From an uncultured Clostridium sp. (GTDB lineage Bacteria; Bacillota; Clostridia; TANB77; CAG-508), in assembly GCA_946498265.1 (NCBI GenBank), contig CAMMNR010000011.1:1-20336 (forward strand): a stretch of 20,336 bases of DNA, in the 5' to 3' direction. Position numbers and translations under genes: made by a program. Positions 5,328 to 14,021 of this stretch are shown here, piece by piece. The notes beneath the pieces are model-generated. The model had not been told where the DNA came from and ran no database searches. It saw only the letters and a program-made list of their open reading frames with translations. Positions within the stretch are counted from its first letter, which is position 1, and every line of letters starts with the position of its first letter.

Positions 5328-7280
5328 TGTCAATTTTTCCAATTCTTTTATTTTATCACGTAATTCTGCTGCTTTTTCAAATTCCATTTCAGCTGCATAT
5401 TTTAACATCTCGTCTGTAAGTTTTGCAATAGTTTCTTTAATATCTTCACTATTTTCTAATTTATATTCTACACTTATATCTGATGCATCAATAATGCTTA
5501 TTGTATCTCTAACAGATTTTTGAATAGTTTTTGGTGTAATGCCATGTTCTAAATTATATTGTTCTTGTATTTTTCTTCTTCTATTAGTTTCTGAAATTGC
5601 TTTTTCCATACTATCTGTTAATTCATCTGCATACATTATAACTGTTCCATCTGTATTTCTAGCTGCACGTCCTATTGTTTGTATCAAAGACCTTTCTGAG
5701 CGTAGAAATCCTTCTTTGTCAGCATCTAAAATTGCAACTAATGATACTTCTGGAATGTCTAACCCTTCTCTTAAAAGGTTTATTCCTACTAAGACATCAT
5801 ATTCGCCTAAACGCAATTTTCTTATTATCTCCATTCTTTCTAATGCTTTTGTATCTGAATGCATATAATTTACTTTTATATCTAAACTTTTTAAATATTC
5901 TGTTAGATCTTCTGCCATTTTTTTAGTTAATGTTGTAACTAATACTCTTTCCTTTTTTTCTACTCTTATTCTAATTTGTTCTAATAAATCATCTATTTGA
6001 TTTGTAACTGGTTTAACTTCTATTTTTGGATCTAATAATCCTGTTGGTCTTATGATTTGTTCTACTACATTGTCTTTGCTATGTTCTTTTTCATATTCTG
6101 CTGGTGTTGCACTTACAAAAACAACTTGATTTAGTCTTTGCTCAAATTCTTCAAATTTTAAAGGTCTATTGTCAAAAGCTGATGGAAGCCTAAAACCATA
6201 TTTTACTAATGATTCTTTTCTTGCTCTATCTCCATTATACATCGCTCTTACTTGTGGAATTGTGGCATGTGACTCATCTATTAGCAACAAGAAATCTTTT
6301 GGAAAGTAGTCGAATAATGTATATGGAGGGCTTCCTTCTGGTCTTCCACTTATATGTCTTGAGTAATTTTCTATTCCAGAACAAAATCCTGTTTCTTTCA
6401 TCATTTCTATATCAAAATTTGTTCTTTCTTCTATTCTTTGTGCCTCTATTAGTTTATTTTGAGACTTAAAATATTTTACTCTTTCTTCCATTTCTTCTTC
6501 TATTGTAACTATTGCTCTTTCCATTTTTTCCTTTGTTGTTACATAATGTGAAGCTGGTGATATTAGTATATGTTTTCTTGTACCTATAGTTTTACCAGTT
6601 AATGGATTTATTTCAGCTATTTTTTCTATTTCATCTCCCCAAAATTCTACTCTTACTGCTGATTCTGATTGGTCAGATGGATATATTTCTACTATATCAC
6701 CTTTGGCTCTAAAAGTCCCTCTTTTAAAATCTATTTCATTTCTAGTATATTGCATTGATATTAATTTTTTTAATACTTCGCCTCTTGATTTTTGCATTCC
6801 TGGTCTTAAAGATAACATCATTTCTTGGTAATCTATCGGATCACCTAATCCATATATACATGACACTGATGCTACAATTATTACATCCCTTGTTTCAAAT
6901 AATGATAGTGTAGCTGAATGTCTTAGTTTATCTATTTCGTCATTTACTGATGAATCTTTTTCTATATATGTGTCTGTAGAAGGAATATAGCTTTCTGGTT
7001 GGTAATAATCATAATATGAGACAAAATATTCCACATTGTTTTCTGGAAAAAACTCTTTGAATTCGCTATATAATTGCCCTGCCAAAGTCTTGTTATGTGC
7101 TAATACTAGTGTTGGTTTTTGAACATTTTGAATAATATTTGCCATTGTGAATGTTTTTCCAGAACCTGTTACTCCTAACAGTGTTTGAAATTTTTTTCCT
7201 TCTTGTATTCCTTTTGATAGGTATTCTATTGCTTGTGGTTGGTCTCCAGTTGGTTTATATTCTGAGTGCAACTTAAACAT
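5313..7280 (-). CDS. uvrB: Excinuclease ABC subunit B
   Basis: Damage-verification helicase of nucleotide excision repair, acting with UvrA and UvrC. It is 655 aa, full length for the family. Seen: Walker A GVTGSGKT (36-43), the DNA-clamping beta-hairpin beginning YYDYYQPESY (~89), the DEAD-like box DESHAT (335-340), motif VI QTIGRAARN (534-542), and a C-terminal UVR domain (~615-650, EFEKAAELRDKIKELE) that binds UvrC. AAGGAGAAATT precedes ATG, giving a clear start. The last residues (GDVP) and the stop codon are encoded by the edge of the 467-bp palindrome, so the native C-terminus has been replaced just after the UVR domain. It lies 39 bp after pepF in the same direction, as the last gene of a probable fprA-pepF-uvrB transcript. 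Confidence 0.98.
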   Translation of the reverse strand: MFKLHSEYKPTGDQPQAIEYLSKGIQEGKKFQTLLGVTGSGKTFTMANIIQNVQKPTLVLAHNKTLAGQLYSEFKEFFPENNVEYFVSYYDYYQPESYIPSTDTYIEKDSSVNDEIDKLRHSATLSLFETRDVIIVASVSCIYGLGDPIDYQEMMLSLRPGMQKSRGEVLKKLISMQYTRNEIDFKRGTFRAKGDIVEIYPSDQSESAVRVEFWGDEIEKIAEINPLTGKTIGTRKHILISPASHYVTTKEKMERAIVTIEEEMEERVKYFKSQNKLIEAQRIEERTNFDIEMMKETGFCSGIENYSRHISGRPEGSPPYTLFDYFPKDFLLLIDESHATIPQVRAMYNGDRARKESLVKYGFRLPSAFDNRPLKFEEFEQRLNQVVFVSATPAEYEKEHSKDNVVEQIIRPTGLLDPKIEVKPVTNQIDDLLEQIRIRVEKKERVLVTTLTKKMAEDLTEYLKSLDIKVNYMHSDTKALERMEIIRKLRLGEYDVLVGINLLREGLDIPEVSLVAILDADKEGFLRSERSLIQTIGRAARNTDGTVIMYADELTDSMEKAISETNRRRKIQEQYNLEHGITPKTIQKSVRDTISIIDASDISVEYKLENSEDIKETIAKLTDEMLKYAAEMEFEKAAELRDKIKELEKLTGDVP

Positions 7281-7319
7281 AATTTCTCCTTATAAATTTA
7301 ATATTATATTAAAAATTTT

Positions 7320-9086
7320 TTAAATTAGTCCTTTCAATTCCTCTATTTTACTTTTATAAAAATCTGTAATAACTTTATAAGTATTAGGATTTTCCAAATC
7401 TACATCAACCATTTTTAATAAATCAACCGATTTTTTAGTACAACCTTGACTTAACATATCAATATATTTTTTAGTATATCCACTTTCATTATTTAAAATC
7501 TTAGTTGCTATACAAATAGCTGATGCTATTCCTGTTGCATATTTATACACATAAAAATCACTATAAAAATGTGGTATTCTTGCCCATTCATATTTTATTT
7601 GTTCATCTATTACAATATCTTTACAAAAATATTTTTGGTTTAATTTATAATAAATTTCATTCAAATCTTCTGCTGATAGCATTTGATTATTTTCGATTTT
7701 TTCATGTATTTCTTTTTCAAATTCTGCAAACATAGATTGTCTATAAAATGTAGCTCTAATCATTTCTAATAATTCATAAATTAATTCTGCTTTTTTCTTA
7801 CTATCTTTTTCATTTTTTATTTGATATTCACTTAATAATAGTTCATTTACAGTAGATGCTACTTCTGCAACCATTATAGTATAATTTGAGTCTATGATAT
7901 TTTGATTTTTGTTTGAATAATATGAATGGATGCTATGACCTAATTCATGTGCAATTGTACTTACATCTCTTTTATTACCTGTAAAACTCATTAATACAAA
8001 TGGATGTACTCCATATACTCCTGAGCTATATGCTCCACCTCTTTTGTTTGGTTTTTCATAGACATCTATCCATCTATTTTCAAAAGCTTCATTTAATAAA
8101 TTATTATATTCTTCTCCTAATATACTCAATGCTTCTTTTACTTGAATTTTAGCTTCTTCAAATGATATTTCATCTTGAGTTTCTTCAAATGGATTTACAT
8201 ATAAATCATACATATGAACTTCGTCTATATTTAGCAATCTCTTTTTCATTGATACAAATTCATGATTTATATTTAAACTATCATTTACACCTTGCATTAG
8301 AGCTTCATAAACCTTTATTGTAGAATCATCATTAGTTGTCGCTCTTTCTAAAGATGATTTATATTTTCTTAATTTTGATGTTACTACTGTTTGTTTTACA
8401 TTTGATAAATACATTTCTGTTATAGTGATTATATACTCACTATATTTTTTATACATCAAATCAAATGCTTGTTTTCTAACTTTTATGTCACTACTTTTTA
8501 GATATTTAGTATATGTTGCATCTGTTAATTGTACTTCTTTTCCATTTTCATCAATTAATGTCCCAAATTTAAATTCTGCATTTGTTAAAATATCAAAGAT
8601 ATTTTCTGGTGCAGAAAACACTTCTGAATAACTTGCAAGAATATTTTCAGCTTCTTTACTTAAAATGTGTTTTTTCTTTTCTAATTCATCATTAATATCT
8701 CTTTCATATTTCTTTAACCTTGAATCTTCTTTTAAAAATTTTCTTATTACATTTTCATCAGCTGATATTATTTCTGGTGTAATATATGAGGTTAATGTAC
8801 TAAATTCAGATGACAAGCTTTCAACTTCTTTAAATAATTTTATTCCTTCTTGATTAGCCATATCTAAATGATAACTAAACATTCCATATGAATATATTTT
8901 GTCAAAATCCATTAATATTTTTTCATATAAATTATAACATTCATATAAATTATCTGAATTATCACATAATATTCCTTTATATTTTTGGATTTCTTTTAAA
9001 TCTTGTTTCATATTTTCTATTGCTTTTTGAAATTCTTCTTTATTTTTAAATAAATCTGTTAAATCCCAATTATATTTTTCTTGCAT
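7320..9086 (-). CDS. pepF: Oligoendopeptidase F (M3B metallopeptidase)
   Basis: Cytoplasmic zinc peptidase cleaving short oligopeptides. 588 aa, close to the ~600 aa norm. The M3 zinc site is visible: HELGHSIH at 380-387 (H380, catalytic E381, H384) with the third ligand E408 in the VAEVASTVNE segment. The C-terminal IDEQIKYEWARIPHFYSDFYVYKYATG region is typical of PepF and contributes the substrate tyrosines. The long helical N-terminal part (~1-200) fits the family. GAGGAGG precedes ATG. It is 39 bp downstream of fprA and 39 bp upstream of uvrB, so probably co-transcribed. The grouping looks like a housekeeping operon rather than a functional pathway. Confidence 0.95.
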   Translation of the reverse strand: MQEKYNWDLTDLFKNKEEFQKAIENMKQDLKEIQKYKGILCDNSDNLYECYNLYEKILMDFDKIYSYGMFSYHLDMANQEGIKLFKEVESLSSEFSTLTSYITPEIISADENVIRKFLKEDSRLKKYERDINDELEKKKHILSKEAENILASYSEVFSAPENIFDILTNAEFKFGTLIDENGKEVQLTDATYTKYLKSSDIKVRKQAFDLMYKKYSEYIITITEMYLSNVKQTVVTSKLRKYKSSLERATTNDDSTIKVYEALMQGVNDSLNINHEFVSMKKRLLNIDEVHMYDLYVNPFEETQDEISFEEAKIQVKEALSILGEEYNNLLNEAFENRWIDVYEKPNKRGGAYSSGVYGVHPFVLMSFTGNKRDVSTIAHELGHSIHSYYSNKNQNIIDSNYTIMVAEVASTVNELLLSEYQIKNEKDSKKKAELIYELLEMIRATFYRQSMFAEFEKEIHEKIENNQMLSAEDLNEIYYKLNQKYFCKDIVIDEQIKYEWARIPHFYSDFYVYKYATGIASAICIATKILNNESGYTKKYIDMLSQGCTKKSVDLLKMVDVDLENPNTYKVITDFYKSKIEELKGLI

Positions 9087-9125
9087 AAAATTGCCTCCTC
9101 GTTTTGTATTTACATATTAATTAAT

Positions 9126-10292
9126 TTAGTTTAATATTTCATCTGCTAGTTTAGTCATTTCTTCTATATTATTATCTTTCATTCTTGATTTAATTGTTAT
9201 TACAGGTTCTACTATTTTTAATTCTTTCATTTCTTGTAATATATTTTTCATACATTTTCCTGCTGATGGTGCCCATGATCCATTTTCTATTATCCCTACT
9301 GTTCTTTTTTGATAATTTCTTTCTTTTAAACGATTTAAAAATTGTTCCATTGGTGGGAATAATCCTGCATTATAACTAGAAGCGGCAACAATTAAATGAG
9401 AATATCTGAAAGCATCTTCAACAGCTTCTGCCCAATCTTCAGTTGTTAAATCTGCAAGAACTACTTTTTTAGCTCCTTTTTCTTTCAATATTTCAGCCAT
9501 TTTATGTGCAGTATTTAATGTATTTCCATATATCGAAGCACATGCAATATATATTCCATCTTCTTCTGGTTCATAACTACTCCATGTATTATATTTATTT
9601 ATATAATATTCTAAATTTTCTTTTAATATTGGTCCATGTAGTGGACAAATCATTTTTATATCTAAATTTGCCGCTTTTTTTAATAATGCTTGTACTTGTG
9701 TACCATATTTTCCTACAATTCCAAAATAATATCTTCTTGCTTCACAATCCCATTCCTCATCAGCATCTAATGCTCCAAATTTACCAAAAGCATCTGCAGA
9801 AAATAATATTTTTTCAGTTTGTTCATATGTTACCATTACTTCTGGCCAATGTACCATTGGTGCCATAAAAAATTGTAATTTATGTTTTCCTATATCTAAT
9901 ATATCTCCTTCTTTAACTATATATTTTCTGTTTGATAAATCTATATTGTCAAAAAAGTTTGATAATATGTTAAATGTAAATTGATTTCCTACAATTTTCA
10001 TTTCTGGATATTTTTCAGCTATTAATCCTATATTATATGCATGGTCTGGCTCCATGTGTGAAACTATTAAATAATCTGGCTTGTCTCCTTTTAATGTTTC
10101 TTCAATTTTTTGTAACCATTTGTCTGTTACTTTTTCATCAATTGTGTCTAATATAACATTTTTTTCATCTTTTATAATATATGAATTATAACTCATTCCT
10201 TTTTCTAACACATATTGACTTTCAAATAATTTTAAATTTTCGTCACTTGCTCCTATATGAATTATATCTTTTGATATTGTCATGTCTACCAT
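9126..10292 (-). CDS. fprA: Flavodiiron protein (A-type, O2/NO reductase)
   Basis: Reduces O2 to water and/or NO to N2O, protecting anaerobes; electrons come from rubredoxin or an NADH:rubredoxin reductase. 388 aa, the standard two-domain length. Metallo-beta-lactamase-like diiron domain with H79-x-E81-x-D83-H84 (HMEPDH), H148, D167 and H219 all present. The flavodoxin domain starts at ~247, with the FMN phosphate loop ASIYGNT (252-258). There is no rubredoxin or flavin-reductase extension, so it is class A. The start at 10292 is chosen because AGGAGG lies 8 nt upstream; an in-frame ATG three codons later lacks a ribosome-binding site. First gene of the probable fprA-pepF-uvrB unit with a clear promoter. 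Confidence 0.96.
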   Translation of the reverse strand: MVDMTISKDIIHIGASDENLKLFESQYVLEKGMSYNSYIIKDEKNVILDTIDEKVTDKWLQKIEETLKGDKPDYLIVSHMEPDHAYNIGLIAEKYPEMKIVGNQFTFNILSNFFDNIDLSNRKYIVKEGDILDIGKHKLQFFMAPMVHWPEVMVTYEQTEKILFSADAFGKFGALDADEEWDCEARRYYFGIVGKYGTQVQALLKKAANLDIKMICPLHGPILKENLEYYINKYNTWSSYEPEEDGIYIACASIYGNTLNTAHKMAEILKEKGAKKVVLADLTTEDWAEAVEDAFRYSHLIVAASSYNAGLFPPMEQFLNRLKERNYQKRTVGIIENGSWAPSAGKCMKNILQEMKELKIVEPVITIKSRMKDNNIEEMTKLADEILN

Positions 10293-10332
10293 AATTTATT
10301 CCTCCTATTTTGTTTTTATTATTATCACCAAA

Positions 10333-10361
10333 ATATTATCATAAATGTAAGAATTTTTCAA
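10333..10361 (-). promoter_or_regulatory. Sigma-A promoter for fprA-pepF-uvrB
   Basis: On the minus strand TTGAAA (10356-10361), 17-nt spacer, TAATAT (10333-10338). The predicted start near 10326 leaves a ~33-nt leader. Confidence 0.75.
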
Positions 10362-10400
10362 TTATTTAAAGCTATAAATTTACTAATGCCTCATAAAGAG

Positions 10401-10446
10401 TTACTACTTAGCCCTACTACTATTTAATAGTAGGACTAAGTAGTAA
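10401..10446. repeat. 46-bp palindrome upstream of fprA
   Basis: TTACTACTTAG (10401-10411) pairs with CTAAGTAGTAA (10436-10446). After one C/A mismatch, CCTACTA (10413-10419) pairs with TAGTAGG (10428-10434) around an 8-nt loop. It lies 40 bp upstream of the fprA -35. Neither strand has a T-run directly after it, but on the plus strand a second small hairpin (TCATAAAG 10447-10454 with CTTTGATGA 10464-10472, one bulge) is followed by TTTTTTTA. Function is unknown: an operator, or a remnant transcript terminator, are both possible. Confidence 0.6.
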
Positions 10447-10502
10447 TCATAAAGAAACGTTCCCTTTGATGATTTTTTTATACTAGAATAAAATTTAAAA
10501 AT

Positions 10503-10531
10503 TTGACATACAATAAAATATGTGCTAATAT
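10503..10531 (+). promoter_or_regulatory. Strong promoter driving a non-coding region
   Basis: Perfect TTGACA (10503-10508), 17-nt spacer, TAATAT (10526-10531), with a TG two bases before the usual extended -10 position. No protein-coding gene follows on this strand for several kb, so the product is expected to be a non-coding RNA. Confidence 0.75.
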
Positions 10532-10537
10532 ATATTT

Positions 10538-10700
10538 AGCAATTGCAAATAAATCGTGCAAAATAGCAACTTAAAAGACTAGGTGCCTACCAAAGCAAAC
10601 CTAGTCTTTCTATTTGTGCTATTTACTCAACTGTTTTACAATATAGTAAATCAATATAAGCTTTAGCAACTCTATAAAATCGTGCAAAATTTTGCAACCC
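10538..10700 (+). ncRNA. Candidate structured non-coding RNA
   Basis: No ORF with a ribosome-binding site follows the promoter at 10503-10531. The transcript could fold: TTGCAAA (10543-10549) with TTTGCAA (10691-10697) closes the domain. Inside it AAATAGCA (10561-10568) pairs with TGCTATTT (10617-10624), and AAAGACTAGGT (10574-10584) with ACCTAGTCTTT (10599-10609) around a 14-nt loop. TTTAC/GTAAA forms a further small hairpin (~10634-10650). AAATCGTGCAAAAT occurs twice (10551-10564, 10677-10690), each preceded by TTTAGCAA and followed by GCAAC. The size and closing stem recall 6S RNA, but I see no convincing 6S signature. The 3' end is not defined; a convergent hairpin lies at 10796-10829. 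The rest of the 10293-10870 gap shows nothing else. Confidence 0.45.
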
Positions 10701-10794
10701 CCTTTCTACCTTTAAAAGAAAGGTAATCTCAATATAAATTATTTCTTAAAATTTGTCAACTTCTTTACTTTCTCTCATGTAAATTTAATGTTAT

Positions 10795-10830
10795 AAAAAG
10801 CCTGTCACCATTTAAAGTAACAGACTTTTA
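10795..10830 (-). terminator. Terminator of the cohesin/dockerin operon
   Basis: The stem 10796-10808/10817-10829 with an 8-nt loop is fully paired only as minus-strand RNA, where two plus-strand C/A mismatches become U-G wobbles. On that strand it ends in GGCTTTTTATAAC. This identifies the minus strand as the main client; it may partly stop the plus-strand RNA as well. Confidence 0.85.
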
Positions 10831-10874
10831 TAATTTATAAATATGAAATTTTTAGGTAAGCTAATTTAATATTA

Positions 10875-11005
10875 TTATTTTAGGTTACCAATAGTTACAT
10901 CTTGAGCTTCTCCTGGTAATACTATTGTAACTATATCTGAACCTTCACTAACTTGGATAGTTGCACCTGTACCATTTAATCCAAATGAATTAATATATTG
11001 TTTTT
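10875..11005 (-). pseudogene. Frameshifted C-terminal tail of the dockerin protein
   Basis: Past the TAA at 10990-10992 the +1 frame stays open for ~42 codons to TAA at 10875-10877. It encodes a glycine/valine-rich beta-type sequence (SFGLNGTGATIQVSEGSD, ending VTIGNLK) in the style of the preceding protein. Skipping one A of the A5 run (11001-11005, T on the plus strand) joins the frames into a ~1037-aa product. The stop then lies ~46 nt before the terminator. A run this long without stops is unlikely by chance in such A+T-rich DNA. Confidence 0.75.
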
Positions 11006-13989
11006 GCTTTTGCAACAACTGTTGAAGTTTGACCTTCTCCAACTGAAACAGTTACAGTTTTATTTCCTGTTAATGCTGGATCTTTAATATCTACTGTACC
11101 ATTAGTAACTTCAACTTTCATTTCTGCACTTACATTTGAATCTGGTGCTGTAACAGTAACACTTCCTCCAGTTGTTTTAATTGTAATTGTTCCTTTTTGT
11201 TGAGCTGTATTTTGTTCATTTCCTTCAAAAGTAATTGTAACTGCTTTTCCAGCATTATTTACAAATTCTAAATCATTTTCTACATCACTTGCTGCAACAT
11301 TTAATGTTGTACCTGTAGCATTAATAGTTACTGGTTGTTTTGTTTTAACATTAATAGCATTTATTTCTACTTCTGAATTTGCTTGAACATTATATGCTTT
11401 ATCACCTACAACCACTACACCATTATTAACTTCTATAATAGGTGCTTTACCTTCAACTCCATTTACACCTGATGATAAATCATATATAGCTCCTTCACCT
11501 TTTAATACTAATTTGCTGAAGTTTCCTTTTATAGTTTTTGTAAATTTATTACTTTCTAATTCTACTGTAGTTCCTTTTAAGTCACCACATGATGTAAAGT
11601 CTCTTTCTGTATCAGCAACTGAAGCATTTCCATCTATTTTTACAGAAATTGTTGTATTTTTATCATCAACACTCAAAACATCTCCTGTTTCAAGAGCTTT
11701 AACAATATTAACAACATTTCCTAATTCAGCATAAAGTTGTTCTCCAGCTGTTGCTCCTTCAGTTTTAAATGTTTCACCATTTATAACTAATGATGTACCA
11801 TTAACAGCTATTTTTCCTGAATTTGCTTTTCCAGCTTCATTTACATCTGTTGTAACTGTTAAGTTACTAATTACTGGTAATGTTCTAATTTCATCACTAT
11901 ATTCTGATTTTACTTCATTTCCATCAACTGTTGCAACTAATTTGAATGCATATGTATTTAATGATTTTAAACCATCTATAGTAATTTTATTTTCATTGCT
12001 TACTGTAACATCTCTTGTAGAATTTAATGTATATCTTGCTTCTGTTTGGTCATTATTTGTTTTTACATCATAAACTTCTACTTTATATGATACTTTTTTG
12101 TTAGCAATATTTATTGGATTTATTGTAAATGTTACACTTGTTGTACCTTTTACAGCTGAATTCATATTAGGAGCTTCAACTATATAAAATTCTTCTGATT
12201 TAGCTTCATCTGAACCTAATACAGCTGATTGGTTAGTATTTGCATTAAGTTTTACTTTAGCTACATATATTGTATTTGGTGCTAAATTAACTTCAATTTC
12301 TTTTATAACATTTCCTTGTGCATCTGCATTTGCACCATTTACTGAAATTCCTGAATCTACTAATTCACCTTTTTCATTAACTGTGTATATTTTTATATCA
12401 TATGAAGCAAAATCATCTTTGCTATATGAATTATCCCATGCTAAGAATACTTTTCCTTCTTCTCTATTTTCAAATCTTAAGTTTTCTACTGCATTTAATT
12501 TTGATACAGTAACTTCTTCTGATTCTTTAGCTGAAGAATTTCTAGAAGAACCATCTTCTGCACCTTTAACAACAACTGATACTTTGTATGTTCCTGGTGT
12601 TTTCATTTCTTCTGCAAAACTCTTGCTTAAATCTGTTGTTTCAGCTTCAGCAACTGCTACACCATCTCTATATAATGTTACAACATATGTTTTACCAGCT
12701 TCTTTTTGTTCCCAAGTAAAGTCTGTTTCTCCAGCTGTTAAATCTGGTGTTTCAACTTTTTCAATAGCTTTTTCTGTTGATACAGAAGTACTATCTTTAG
12801 TTATAACTGCTTCTTTTATTTCAGATTTAGAACCATATTGATTTTCTACAGTATAGAATATCTTATATGCTTTATCTGTTTCTAAGCTTCTAGCTATAAC
12901 TGCATTTTCTAATTTCCCATTTTCAACATTTACAGAATTTGTTAGAGTTTCTTCAGCAACACTTCCAATTTCAGTATCTATAGGTGATACAACATAATTA
13001 ACTTTTGTTACATCACTTACTCCCATTTTTTCTAATGAAAGTGTTGCTTCTCTTGTACTTGTACGATTTGTTGTTACTTTTGCAACCGCTGGAACTACTG
13101 TATTCTTTTCTACAGTTAATGTAGCTACAATTTTTTCTCCTTCATATAAATTGAACGTTACATTTCCGTTTGGAACTGTTGATAAATCTTTTGCTACAGT
13201 CACTTCAACTAAATCAGTATGAGCTGGTATTTCAACTGATTGAACACCTTCTATTTCATTTCCATCTTTGTCTAAAACTTTAAGTTGTAAACTATTAGCA
13301 TCTATTAATCCTTCATCTAATGTTTCTGCTAAACTAATATTTAATTTAACAGCATTATTACTATTTTCAGTATTTATATATGAAGCATCTTTTAAAGTCA
13401 TTGTATAATTTGATTGTTCTACAACTTCTTCTTTAGGTGGTAATTCACTTATAACAGAATCTCCATAGTCACCAGCATCAACTACATATTCTCTTATTTT
13501 TAAAGCATCTACACCATTAATATTTCCTTCATTTAGTACATCTGCTGCTTCTCTTTGTACATTATTTAAAGTTACTTGATTTACAACACTGCTTTGTACT
13601 TCTAATGCATCTAGTCCAGTTATTTTTCCATCACCATCTACATCTCCATATACAATCACTGTATATTCTGTTCCATCTATAGTAGTAAATCTGTCTCCTG
13701 TTTTTACTACTGTTTCTAATGATGGTATTGCTGTACCATTAAATGTAACTACTGTTCCTGCAAATAAATCACTTTCTACAACTTCTTTTACTGTTACTAC
13801 ATCATCTTTATTTGCTAATACAAATGGTACAACTGTTTTTCCTTCTACTAATTTTCTATATATAGCTACTGGATTTGTTTCATAAGCATCTGATGTTTCT
13901 GCAGCTAATGCTTTATTTAATCCAAAACTACTTGTTACTAACATTCCAGCTAATGCTATTGATGATACTATTTTTAATTTCTTATTCAA
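10990..13989 (-). CDS. Secreted dockerin-containing multi-domain surface protein
   Basis: 999 aa as read. A Sec signal peptide (1-30) ends ALAAETS. An Ig-like N-terminal module (~32-112) leads into a type I dockerin-like pair. Loop 1 is GDVDGDGKITGLDALEVQ (115-132; calcium ligands D116, D118, D120, D127). Loop 2 is DVLNEGNINGVDALK (150-164), degenerate with L and E at positions 3 and 5. After a short linker, ~195-705 holds four or five beta-sandwich/FN3-like repeats. From ~710 the sequence is repetitive Thr/Val/Asn-rich beta strand, perhaps a beta-helix. It has no sortase motif and no recognisable enzyme domain. The start is TTG at 13987-13989 with AAGGGAGG 8 nt upstream. It lies 32 bp after a sortase-anchored cohesin-like gene, so it can plausibly dock to that protein. 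The reading frame probably continues past 10990 through a one-base shift. Confidence 0.85.
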   Translation of the reverse strand: MNKKLKIVSSIALAGMLVTSSFGLNKALAAETSDAYETNPVAIYRKLVEGKTVVPFVLANKDDVVTVKEVVESDLFAGTVVTFNGTAIPSLETVVKTGDRFTTIDGTEYTVIVYGDVDGDGKITGLDALEVQSSVVNQVTLNNVQREAADVLNEGNINGVDALKIREYVVDAGDYGDSVISELPPKEEVVEQSNYTMTLKDASYINTENSNNAVKLNISLAETLDEGLIDANSLQLKVLDKDGNEIEGVQSVEIPAHTDLVEVTVAKDLSTVPNGNVTFNLYEGEKIVATLTVEKNTVVPAVAKVTTNRTSTREATLSLEKMGVSDVTKVNYVVSPIDTEIGSVAEETLTNSVNVENGKLENAVIARSLETDKAYKIFYTVENQYGSKSEIKEAVITKDSTSVSTEKAIEKVETPDLTAGETDFTWEQKEAGKTYVVTLYRDGVAVAEAETTDLSKSFAEEMKTPGTYKVSVVVKGAEDGSSRNSSAKESEEVTVSKLNAVENLRFENREEGKVFLAWDNSYSKDDFASYDIKIYTVNEKGELVDSGISVNGANADAQGNVIKEIEVNLAPNTIYVAKVKLNANTNQSAVLGSDEAKSEEFYIVEAPNMNSAVKGTTSVTFTINPINIANKKVSYKVEVYDVKTNNDQTEARYTLNSTRDVTVSNENKITIDGLKSLNTYAFKLVATVDGNEVKSEYSDEIRTLPVISNLTVTTDVNEAGKANSGKIAVNGTSLVINGETFKTEGATAGEQLYAELGNVVNIVKALETGDVLSVDDKNTTISVKIDGNASVADTERDFTSCGDLKGTTVELESNKFTKTIKGNFSKLVLKGEGAIYDLSSGVNGVEGKAPIIEVNNGVVVVGDKAYNVQANSEVEINAINVKTKQPVTINATGTTLNVAASDVENDLEFVNNAGKAVTITFEGNEQNTAQQKGTITIKTTGGSVTVTAPDSNVSAEMKVEVTNGTVDIKDPALTGNKTVTVSVGEGQTSTVVAKAKTIY

Positions 13990-14021
13990 CTTTTTTTCCT
14001 CCCTTAAATTATGAATTTAAA

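Noticed and set aside
5539..6469. Plus-strand open frames inside uvrB
   Set aside because: They are low-complexity Leu/Ser/Phe shadows of the uvrB reading frame without ribosome-binding sites. The same applies to the plus-strand frames inside pepF, fprA, the dockerin gene and the permease.
10535..10698. Tandem riboswitch
   Set aside because: The duplicated core matches no aptamer I can recall, and no coding gene follows on the same strand.
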